Assembly: GCA_034435375.1 (NCBI GenBank)
Contig: DAOTXR010000044.1
Location: 1-64,000 of the forward strand
Source: DAOTXR01 sp034435375
GTDB lineage: Bacteria > Chloroflexota > Anaerolineae > Aggregatilineales > UBA3940
Direction: 5' to 3'
Length of the DNA stretch: 64,000 nt
Below are positions 32,286 to 38,908 of this stretch, in pieces. The translations under genes and the position numbers were made by a program. How positions within the stretch are numbered: position 1 is the stretch's first letter; each line of letters begins with the position of its first letter. The notes under the pieces are model-generated. The model saw nothing but the letters and a program-made list of their open reading frames with translations, ran no database searches and was not told the origin of the DNA.

Positions 32286-33899
32286 TTACCAGGTGCGGAT
32301 GACCTCCGCCACTCGATCGAGCGGCACAGTACGCTGTTCACTGGCATCGCGCGTGACTCCCAGCAGCCGAACTGTGGCCTGCCCGGCAGCAATCTCGTCG
32401 GGGCCAAGGATGATCACAAACGGAATGCCTTTGGCTGCTGCGTAACCGATTTGGTCGCCCAGCCGATCAGTGTACTCGAAGTATACTGCTGTGTTGATTC
32501 CCGCCCGACGCATTGTAGTTGCCAGCCGGAGCGAGTCGATGATGGTGCTGGCGTCAAATGTCGTCACAAGCGCTTCGGCGGTTGTTGAGCGAATGTCCGG
32601 CGGGAACATGCCCAATTCGTCCATTGCATCGATGATGCGTTCGATGCCCAGACTAGTGCCAGTGGCGGGGTAGCTGGTATCGGCAAACATCCCGATCAGC
32701 TTGTCGTAGCGGCCGCCGCCAGTGATGCTGGGCATTGCCCTGGGCTTGCGGATGGTTGTCTCGTAGATCGGACCAGTGTAATACTCCAGGCCGCGTACCA
32801 TCGCAAAATTTAGTTCGGTGGCATCGCCAGGCAACCCCATCCACTCCAGATATGAGAACAGATCGCGCAGCTCGACGATCCCCTCTATGGCGCGCGGATA
32901 GTCCTGGAGGCGCTGTTCCAGGCCGGTAAGCACATCGAATTTGGGACCAGTGATCTGGAGCAGCTCCAGCAAGCTATCAACGACATCGGCAGAGATAATG
33001 TCAGTGCGGCTGCGATAATACTCCCGAAGCTGTGGTGCCAGATTGCCGACCAAATCGCGCGTCGCAGCCTGGAGTTGGCCGGGAGGTATGTTCCACGTCG
33101 TAGCATCCGCGATTAGACGCTGAAGTGGACTCAGCACGGCGTCGGCCAGCGCAGGATCGAGTTTTTCGGCCTCGACCATGCGGGCGCGGATCTCACTCTC
33201 GCTGCTCAGTTTCCCCTGGATTGCCAGCCGCGCCACACGCTGGAGTGGCTCCACGGGGTCGAGCGGTACACCAACCATCAGCAACTCACGGCGCACGCCG
33301 TCCAATCCGATCTTGTCCAGCTTGTCGATGGAGCGATATAACCCTGCCTGGAGCGATGCCGGGACCCCAGCATACTGTCCAATCCCATCTAGCAGCTTAC
33401 GGTTGTTGATCGAGATGGTGATCTCACGAAAGCCAAGACGGCTCAACGTCTCATAGATCACCGCCACAATCTCAGCATCGGCCATCATGCTGGCGCTGCC
33501 CACAATGTCCACATCGCATTGGTAGAACTCGCGATAGCGGCCTTTTTGGGGACGGTCGGCACGCCACACGGGGGCAATCTGGTAGCGCTTGAATGGACGT
33601 GGCAGATCAGGATACATAGCTACTACCCGGCACAGCGGCACCGACAGATCATAGCGCAGTGAGAACTCGTCACCGGGAGTATCACCATACCATGCTTTGT
33701 AGATCAGGCGTTCGGCATCCTCACCGTATTTGCCCATCAACGTTTCAGAAAGCTCGATAGCAGACGTCTGCAATGGTTCGAAGCCGAACTCCTCAAACAC
33801 AAGTCGCACGACATCCAGTACATACTGCCGTTTGAGCATCTGCTCAGGCAAGATGTCACGCATCCCAGCAGGAATACGTGGCAGAACTCTTTCAGCCAT
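32286..33899 (-). CDS. hisS: Histidyl-tRNA synthetase, long eukaryote/archaea-like form
   Basis: A 537-residue class II synthetase that charges tRNA-His. Motif 1 region is at about 12-45. LRYDLSVPLCRVVA (81-94) has the RYDL.VP wording of eukaryotic and archaeal HisRS rather than the usual bacterial RPEGT. Motif 2 is KRYQIAPVWRADRPQKGRYREFYQCD (104-129), the HisA block is RGLEYYTGPIYE (369-380) and motif 3 is TSLGIERI (415-422). The anticodon-binding domain covers about 440-535. It is about 110 residues longer than a typical bacterial HisRS, mostly from an enlarged insertion at about 190-340. ATG 33899 follows AAAGGAAA. Upstream lies a His-codon leader and terminator. Confidence 0.93.
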   Translation of the reverse strand: MAERVLPRIPAGMRDILPEQMLKRQYVLDVVRLVFEEFGFEPLQTSAIELSETLMGKYGEDAERLIYKAWYGDTPGDEFSLRYDLSVPLCRVVAMYPDLPRPFKRYQIAPVWRADRPQKGRYREFYQCDVDIVGSASMMADAEIVAVIYETLSRLGFREITISINNRKLLDGIGQYAGVPASLQAGLYRSIDKLDKIGLDGVRRELLMVGVPLDPVEPLQRVARLAIQGKLSSESEIRARMVEAEKLDPALADAVLSPLQRLIADATTWNIPPGQLQAATRDLVGNLAPQLREYYRSRTDIISADVVDSLLELLQITGPKFDVLTGLEQRLQDYPRAIEGIVELRDLFSYLEWMGLPGDATELNFAMVRGLEYYTGPIYETTIRKPRAMPSITGGGRYDKLIGMFADTSYPATGTSLGIERIIDAMDELGMFPPDIRSTTAEALVTTFDASTIIDSLRLATTMRRAGINTAVYFEYTDRLGDQIGYAAAKGIPFVIILGPDEIAAGQATVRLLGVTRDASEQRTVPLDRVAEVIRTW

Positions 33900-33935
33900 G
33901 TCCAGGTTTCCTTTCTGCATGAAGTTGGATGATAA

Positions 33936-33967
33936 CAAAAAGCGTGGAGTTCCGCTCACTCCACGCT
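33936..33967 (-). terminator. Attenuator terminator upstream of hisS
   Basis: On the reverse strand, AGCGTGGAGT (33967-33958), loop GAGCGGA, ACTCCACGCT (33950-33941), then TTTT (33940-33937). The 10-bp stem is perfect. It lies between the leader-peptide stop and the hisS ribosome site, so it must be suppressed for hisS expression from the promoter at 34146-34175. Confidence 0.85.
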
Positions 33968-33992
33968 CATCGGTCAGGAGTCGTTCCCGCAC

Positions 33993-34085
33993 TCAGCCGT
34001 GCGAGACCTGCGTCCCTCCACGAGCATGGAGGCGGTGATCGTGATGGTGATGGCGCAGGAACATCGCGGCGCACAGGCCAGGCAT
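33993..34085 (-). CDS. His-rich leader peptide of hisS (attenuation peptide)
   Basis: A 30-codon reading frame starting MPGLCAAMFLR, then HHHHDHRLH, and ending VSHG before TGA. Seven of its codons are His (residues 12-15, 17, 20 and 29), with six inside nine consecutive codons. ATG 34085 has GAGAG five bases upstream; ATG 34064 (shorter) and ATG 34127 (longer) are in-frame alternatives and do not change the His run. It lies between a consensus promoter and an intrinsic terminator, directly ahead of hisS. This is the layout of an amino-acid leader peptide: low charged tRNA-His should stall the ribosome on the His run and promote read-through into hisS. Confidence 0.8.
   Translation of the reverse strand: MPGLCAAMFLRHHHHDHRLHARGGTQVSHG
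34016..34031 (-). promoter_or_regulatory. Candidate antiterminator arm and pause hairpin in the hisS leader
   Basis: Reverse-strand CTCCATGCTC (34031-34022) can pair with GAGCGTGGAG (33968-33959), which contains the 5' arm of the terminator, in ten pairs including one G-U. The same segment can instead close a local hairpin CTCCA/TGGAG (34031-34027 with 34020-34016). These mutually exclusive pairings are the expected switch. Confidence 0.65.
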
Positions 34086-34145
34086 ATACTCTCTCGGCGT
34101 TTGGTTGAAAGCCCAACTCAAGCTCATAGGTGTCGCTTGGAAAAG

Positions 34146-34175
34146 ATTGTAGTGCAGGTTAGCCAGACGTGTCAA
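34146..34175 (-). promoter_or_regulatory. Promoter of the hisS leader
   Basis: On the reverse strand TTGACA (34175-34170), an 18-base spacer, and TACAAT (34151-34146). The predicted start is near 34139, giving a leader of about 240 bases before hisS. Confidence 0.8.
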
Positions 34176-34183
34176 TGGCCTCC

Positions 34184-34813
34184 TTATAGGATGCCGCGCC
34201 GTATGAGTTCAGTCCTCAATGCCTCTGGCGTGGTAAACGTGATCGATGGAATGCCCAGTTTCTCGGCGGCTAGGGTGTTACGCGGTTGGTCATCGATGAA
34301 CAGTGCCTGGTGCGGCCTGATGTTCAGCCGAGACAATGCGATATGGTAAATTTCCGGCTCTGGCTTGGCAAAACCTTCCTCCGCTGAGCTGACCACGGCT
34401 TCGAAGGTATCGCCAAAGCCGCGCCTTTCGGCCAGATAGTGAGCAAAGTCACGGCGTGAGGTGTTGCTGAGCACGGCCAGACGATAGCGCGGGCGCAGTT
34501 CGCTGAGCAAGACGCGCATCTCGGGCAATATGCCCCGCTGCTGAAACATCCGTCGCTTAAACTCAGTGCATTCCTCGTCAGCATGAAGCCCCAGGGAACC
34601 CAGGCGATCTTCCCAGAATGCTTCACGAGTCATCCGGCCACGCTTAGCCATCTCCCAGGCATCGCTGACATAGAAATGGTACCACAGGCTGAGGCCGTCG
34701 GGAAAACTGTGTTCGAGTGCTAAGGCAGTGAGGTCTGACTCAAACGCAGCCCGGTCAAGCGGTCCCTCCAGGACATTGCCGTAGTCGAAGATCAGCACTT
34801 CAGGTAGAGGCAT
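34184..34813 (-). CDS. HAD-superfamily hydrolase (subfamily IA)
   Basis: A 209-residue haloacid-dehalogenase-fold phosphatase-like protein. Motif I is IFDYGNVLE (nucleophile Asp9), with Gly in place of the usual second Asp; motif II is LAVLSNTSR (about 111-119), the motif III Lys lies in GFAKPEPEIY (about 146-155), and motif IV is ALFIDDQPRN (about 168-177). A helical cap covers about 18-85. Loss of the second Asp in motif I is common in this subgroup and may change the general acid. It is downstream of a second HAD gene (23-base gap), so the two form a short operon. Substrate unknown. Confidence 0.82.
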   Translation of the reverse strand: MPLPEVLIFDYGNVLEGPLDRAAFESDLTALALEHSFPDGLSLWYHFYVSDAWEMAKRGRMTREAFWEDRLGSLGLHADEECTEFKRRMFQQRGILPEMRVLLSELRPRYRLAVLSNTSRRDFAHYLAERRGFGDTFEAVVSSAEEGFAKPEPEIYHIALSRLNIRPHQALFIDDQPRNTLAAEKLGIPSITFTTPEALRTELIRRGIL

Positions 34814-34836
34814 ATAGTTACTCAGGGGAGTTTGGA

Positions 34837-35466
34837 TCAGATGCCTAACCAGCGATATAACACCGCACGCAGATCGAGGTCGGGACTGAAGTGGATTGCG
34901 TGCATGCCCACGGCTCGCGCACCCTCGGTATTGGCCGCGAAATCATCCACTAAAATGGCCTGTCCAGGAGATACGCCAAGAGCATGAAGAATAGCGCGAT
35001 AGGCTAACGGATCGGGCTTCATAACGCCAATCTGGGCTGAGATCACCCACGTGTCGAACAGTCTGTTCAGTGAGAGATTGTACAGCGTATCCTCCAAATC
35101 GAGGGTGTTGTTGGTTAACAGACCGATCCGTACTCCAGCGGCCCGCAGATCGCGAATAAGAGCCACCAATTCCTGGTCAAGCTGATCGCCGCTGTAGAAA
35201 TCGTGCCGTAGAGAAGCCAAGTCGTCCGATGTCAGACCAAGTTGGTGGCCTACAGCTTGCCAGTAAGAGGAGAGGTCGATCTCACCACACTGCGCCTGCC
35301 GCCAGGCGTCACTTCTATGCACTACCGATTCTACTGTACCGGGTGCCAGCCCTAGCCGCCGATCCCACTTCAGGCGCGGGGTGATGTCTATGGTGCGCAT
35401 CAACACTCCGCCCCAATCAAAAATAACAGCCCTGTGCTTCATCTGAAGATAAGAATTGCTTTGCAT
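34837..35466 (-). CDS. HAD-superfamily hydrolase (subfamily IA)
   Basis: A 209-residue HAD protein similar in plan to the next gene: motif I VIFDWGGVLMRT (Asp at about 16), motif II IGLLTNNTL (about 114-122), motif III Lys in IGVMKPDPLAYR (about 144-155), and motif IV AILVDDFAANTEGA (about 168-181). Motif I again has Gly where the acid/base Asp is usual. The two HAD genes are adjacent and of equal length, possibly an old duplication. ATG 35466 is used; ATG 35442 is equally possible because no clear ribosome site is seen for either. Substrate unknown. Confidence 0.8.
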   Translation of the reverse strand: MQSNSYLQMKHRAVIFDWGGVLMRTIDITPRLKWDRRLGLAPGTVESVVHRSDAWRQAQCGEIDLSSYWQAVGHQLGLTSDDLASLRHDFYSGDQLDQELVALIRDLRAAGVRIGLLTNNTLDLEDTLYNLSLNRLFDTWVISAQIGVMKPDPLAYRAILHALGVSPGQAILVDDFAANTEGARAVGMHAIHFSPDLDLRAVLYRWLGI

Positions 35467-35662
35467 TGGGTTAGATTCAAGTAATTCAACCTTTATCTGG
35501 CTGGAGCTGTGTTAGTTGTCTGGTTGCTATACTCCCCATACCCCGATCGAGTAGCCTGTCCTTGGCGGGCGCTGGTGTGTTCGGTTTCATCTCTACATCT
35601 TATTGTACCCACATAATGTCTCTCTGGCTGAGTGTCTATGCCAGATTAAGAGGGGAGACGCT

Positions 35663-35691
35663 TTGATAGATCTGCTTGCAACAGCTATACT
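35663..35691 (+). promoter_or_regulatory. Promoter of the NarL-type response regulator
   Basis: TTGATA (35663-35668), a 17-base spacer, and TATACT (35686-35691). The start near 35698 leaves about 34 bases before ATG 35732. Confidence 0.75.
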
Positions 35692-35731
35692 TTGACCAAT
35701 CACGATGCTCAGAGCAAACGGAGATGGGAAC

Positions 35732-36391
35732 ATGGCCCGGCAGCGGATTGTGATTGTGGATGATCATGAGGTGGTCCGATTAGGGCTGCGTTCCCTGTTG
35801 AACCGCCATCCGGAGTTCGAGGTTGTGGGAGAAGCCAGCAATGGCAGAGAGGCCCTTGAGAAGGTGGCGGCCTACCAACCCAGCGTCGTGGTTCTAGATA
35901 TCCGTCTGCCTGGCATCAGCGGCGTCGAGATTTGCCAGCAGATCACTGAGCAATACCCCGGCACAAAGGTGATCATGCTGACGTCATATGCCGAGGACGA
36001 CATGCTGTTTGCCGCCATCCGGGCTGGCGCTGCTGGTTACGTCCTCAAGCAGATCGGTGGCGACGATCTGATCCGGGCTATCGAAGCCGTTGGGCGTGGG
36101 GAGGCGCTGCTTGATCCTAGCCTGACCCAACGTGTTTTTGAGGAAGTGCGCAAAGCCCAGCGTGAGGAAGAGGCGTCTGCTTTTGCCGAGTTGACCAACC
36201 AAGAGATGCAGGTCTTACAATTGGTCTCTGAAGGTAAGACCAATCGAGAGATCGCCGAGGCGCTGTACCTGGGCGAAGGTACAGTCCGCAATTATGTCAG
36301 CAACATCCTGGGTAAACTGGGGGTCGCCAACCGCGCCGAAGCTGCCGCTTACGCCGTGCAGCACAACCTCAAGGACTACCTGTCTTCGTAA
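35732..36391 (+). CDS. NarL/FixJ-family response regulator (REC plus LuxR HTH)
   Basis: A 219-residue two-component transcription factor. The receiver (about 1-122) has IVIVDDHEVVR (acidic pair), the phospho-acceptor in VVVLDIRLPG (Asp at about 56), MLTSYAED (Thr/Ser) and the Lys in GYVLKQ. The LuxR-type helix-turn-helix (about 150-212) has LTNQEMQVLQLVSEGKTNREIA and GTVRNYVSNIL (both by position). ATG 35732 follows GGAG; ATG 35705 is an alternative. No histidine kinase is adjacent, so this is an orphan regulator; the soluble kinase at 7494 is one conceivable partner. Confidence 0.87.
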   Translation: MARQRIVIVDDHEVVRLGLRSLLNRHPEFEVVGEASNGREALEKVAAYQPSVVVLDIRLPGISGVEICQQITEQYPGTKVIMLTSYAEDDMLFAAIRAGAAGYVLKQIGGDDLIRAIEAVGRGEALLDPSLTQRVFEEVRKAQREEEASAFAELTNQEMQVLQLVSEGKTNREIAEALYLGEGTVRNYVSNILGKLGVANRAEAAAYAVQHNLKDYLSS

Positions 36392-36524
36392 TCTGTGGCT
36401 CCGATGATTCCTTTCGCCTCATCTGCTCCTTCTGATGCGCTTGACAGCCATCTCTGGCCTTCCTGGACTTCTCGGCGCTCTCATCCGGCTACATAAACCG
36501 CAGCGCGACCTGGCAGAATGATTG

Positions 36525-36545
36525 CCGATTATTTATACAAATCGG
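36525..36545. promoter_or_regulatory. AT-rich dyad upstream of the recombinase gene
   Basis: CCGATT (36525-36530) and AATCGG (36540-36545) flank a nine-base AT-rich centre, about 75-95 bases before the recombinase start, in a locally AT-rich stretch. It could be an operator or a recombinase arm or core site. This is a guess from symmetry alone. Confidence 0.35.
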
Positions 36546-36620
36546 AATTGATTTGTTTTTTGACTGTTTGCAGTTTACAATCACCCTCTGACCACCAATC
36601 ACACCGACGTGAGGACCATC

Positions 36621-37715
36621 ATGACTTATCCCAACTTCGACTCCGACGATGACCAGATCGTGGACGGTGAGATCGTCCATATCAATGGTACTACCGCCAT
36701 CACACCCTATAGCACTCCTGCTGACGACTGGGCTCTGGCGCGGGCGGGCGCCATCGCTAACGCGGCTGCTTCACAGGGCGTCTTCGCCGATTATATCGCG
36801 AGGCGCTCAGAAGAAACTTTGCGACGGCAGAGCGCCGACCTGCGTCTGTTTACGAATTATCTCAATGAAGTTGGTCTCTCTGTCAATGGAGATGTTTTTC
36901 AGTTCTCCGCCGAGCCATGGCGCGGCATGACCTGGGGTATTGTTGAGGGCTTCAAGCGTTGGATGCTCGACCGTGGCTACGCTATCGGCAGTGTGAATGT
37001 GCGCCTGTCGACGATTAAGACCTACGTCAAGCTGGCGTTCAAGGCAGGGGCCATCGATGCCTCCGAGCATGCCATGATCCGGCAAGTGGTGGGTTTTAGC
37101 CGAAGAGAAAGCAAGCGGGTCGACCAGAAGCGACCCACCACTCGATTGGGCATCAAAAAGGCTGATCCCATCCGTCTGACCGGCGAGCAGGCTGCTGAGT
37201 TGAAGTCGCAGCCCGGAACGCCACAGGGCCGACGTGACACACTGCTGATGTGCCTGCTGCTCGACCATGGTCTGCGTTGCGGTGAAGTTGCCATTCTGAA
37301 GGTCGAGAATGTTGACCTCCAGGCAGGGCAACTGCGTTTCTATCGGCCCAAGGTAGATAAGGAGCAGATCCACCGGCTGACGGCTGATACGCTCCAGGCT
37401 GCCGAGTCCTGGTTTGCAAGCGGCGATGCACCAGCCTCAGGCCCATTGCTGCGCGCCAGCCGCAAGGGCGGGGAGTTGGCCGAGGCAGGAATGACGGTAA
37501 GAGCCATCACGAAACGGGTGCGCGAGTTGGGCGAACGGATCGGTATCCAGAATCTGAGCGCTCACGATTGCCGCCACTATTGGGCGACACACGCCGCACG
37601 CAGCGGCACCGATCCTTTCTCGTTGCAGGAGGCAGGTGGCTGGAGCAGCCTAGCCATGCCACGCCGCTACGTGGAGGACGCCAAGATCTCGAACCAGGGA
37701 GTCAAAGGATTCTAG
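36621..37715 (+). CDS. Tyrosine recombinase / phage-type integrase
   Basis: A 364-residue site-specific recombinase. A SAM-like core-binding domain covers about 55-150 (RRSEETLRRQSADLRLFTNYL, by position 65-85). The catalytic domain covers about 185-360, with the Arg in DHGLRCGEVAIL, Lys in RPKVDKEQIHRL, the HxxR box in LSAHDCRHYWATHAA, the W/H position in AGGWSSLAMPRRY and the nucleophile Tyr in RRYVEDA. All catalytic residues are present, so it should be active. No excisionase, transposase, phage gene or tRNA attachment site is adjacent; the nearest genes are a response regulator and a lipoprotein. ATG 36621 is preferred over GTG 36609. Confidence 0.85.
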   Translation: MTYPNFDSDDDQIVDGEIVHINGTTAITPYSTPADDWALARAGAIANAAASQGVFADYIARRSEETLRRQSADLRLFTNYLNEVGLSVNGDVFQFSAEPWRGMTWGIVEGFKRWMLDRGYAIGSVNVRLSTIKTYVKLAFKAGAIDASEHAMIRQVVGFSRRESKRVDQKRPTTRLGIKKADPIRLTGEQAAELKSQPGTPQGRRDTLLMCLLLDHGLRCGEVAILKVENVDLQAGQLRFYRPKVDKEQIHRLTADTLQAAESWFASGDAPASGPLLRASRKGGELAEAGMTVRAITKRVRELGERIGIQNLSAHDCRHYWATHAARSGTDPFSLQEAGGWSSLAMPRRYVEDAKISNQGVKGF

Positions 37716-37820
37716 GCGTTAGTGCAGGTAGGATAATAGTACTATCTCCTTTCACGCGGCGCGGGATTATCCGTTCTACTTCCATAGAGCCGCAAATCGA
37801 GTGCACCAGGATGTGAGGCC

Positions 37821-38849
37821 ATGGCTGTCAAAAGAAACAGAGGGTTGCTGATCGTCGTTGTGCTACTTGTCTTAAGTATCTTGGAGGGCTGTAGCCTAAC
37901 AGGCGAGGAGAAAGGCAAATCATCTGAGGAGAATGTCGCTGCCGACCAGAGTGGGTCCGGCACTGAGAGGCAGGCTGTCTACAACGGCCTGCATCTTGAT
38001 GCACTTGAGCACTACACCGCGGTTTTCACGGCGGAGTTTGATGCCAGGGACAGCTCCGGACAGGCATGGGCCTATCACCTGGAGATACAGGCGGCTTCGC
38101 CCCGCGCCATTCAGCGATCGCTGAGCATTGAGGGAGCCAGGCCAGAGGAAGATCCGGGCGATGTGGTTCTGACGCTCAAAGATGATGTCCAGTACATGAC
38201 CGGTGAAGCGGTGGGCGAGTCGTCCTGCTTGATCTTCCCGGCTTCGGTTGACCTGGGAACGTCGTTTCTGACGCCGGATGACTTCATGGCTCCCGAGGTG
38301 TTAGCAGACGCCCTTACACCGGCTGGCAATGTGAGTGTTGCCGGGCAGACCGGTACACGCTACACGTTTCAGGCTGACACCCTCGGCGATTTTACTAACG
38401 TATCTGGAGAGATCGTGAAAGCAGTCGACGGCGGCTATGTGCTGCGTTACGACCTGTCAGGGGATCTTGTAGATACGTATTTTGCCGCAGGCAATTCCGG
38501 CCACCTGACCCTACATTTTGAGATCACTGATCTGACGGCGGGACCTTCCATTGAGATGCCTTCCGGTTGCCAGATCGACCTGCCCCTAGCAGACGACGCC
38601 ACCGAGATCGCAAAGCTACCCGGCATGGTGAGCTACAGCTCGGCCCACAGTAGTGCGGAACTCGTCGCGTTTTACGAAGAAGCGCTACCCACTCAAGGAT
38701 GGCAACGTTACGCGCTGCCGACCAGCCAGGATGACAAGACATTGCTGGTCTACGCACGCTCTGGCGAGTTCCTGAACATCACGGTCACTGACACATCCGG
38801 TGGGTCGGAAGTTATGCTGCTGATCACCGATGCGCCGGCTGCCCCCTGA
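37821..38849 (+). CDS. Secreted lipoprotein, function unknown
   Basis: A 342-residue lipoprotein. The lipobox is ILEGC (Cys24) after a hydrophobic run, followed by a Ser/Glu/Gly-rich linker (to about 50). The mature part is beta-rich: segments such as YTAVFTAEF, VVLTLKDDVQYM, GYVLRYDLSGDL and LTLHFEITDL alternate as in LolA/LppX-like lipid-binding folds, and a smaller C-terminal domain (about 255-338) has VSYSSAHSSAELVAFYEEAL. A LppX_LprAFG-type relation is possible but I cannot confirm it. It is followed by a hairpin and converges on the molybdenum hydroxylase genes. Confidence 0.7.
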   Translation: MAVKRNRGLLIVVVLLVLSILEGCSLTGEEKGKSSEENVAADQSGSGTERQAVYNGLHLDALEHYTAVFTAEFDARDSSGQAWAYHLEIQAASPRAIQRSLSIEGARPEEDPGDVVLTLKDDVQYMTGEAVGESSCLIFPASVDLGTSFLTPDDFMAPEVLADALTPAGNVSVAGQTGTRYTFQADTLGDFTNVSGEIVKAVDGGYVLRYDLSGDLVDTYFAAGNSGHLTLHFEITDLTAGPSIEMPSGCQIDLPLADDATEIAKLPGMVSYSSAHSSAELVAFYEEALPTQGWQRYALPTSQDDKTLLVYARSGEFLNITVTDTSGGSEVMLLITDAPAAP

Positions 38850-38872
38850 ATATCTTGGGGAGAGCGATTTTA

Positions 38873-38908
38873 CAGCAGCGCCGAGGCTCTGGGTCCTCGG
38901 CGCTGCTG
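38873..38908. terminator. Bidirectional hairpin between lipoprotein and xanthine-dehydrogenase-like genes
   Basis: CAGCAGCGCCGAGG (38873-38886) pairs perfectly with CCTCGGCGCTGCTG (38895-38908). It abuts the stop codon of the reverse-strand gene at 38909. T-tracts are weak on both sides. Confidence 0.65.
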
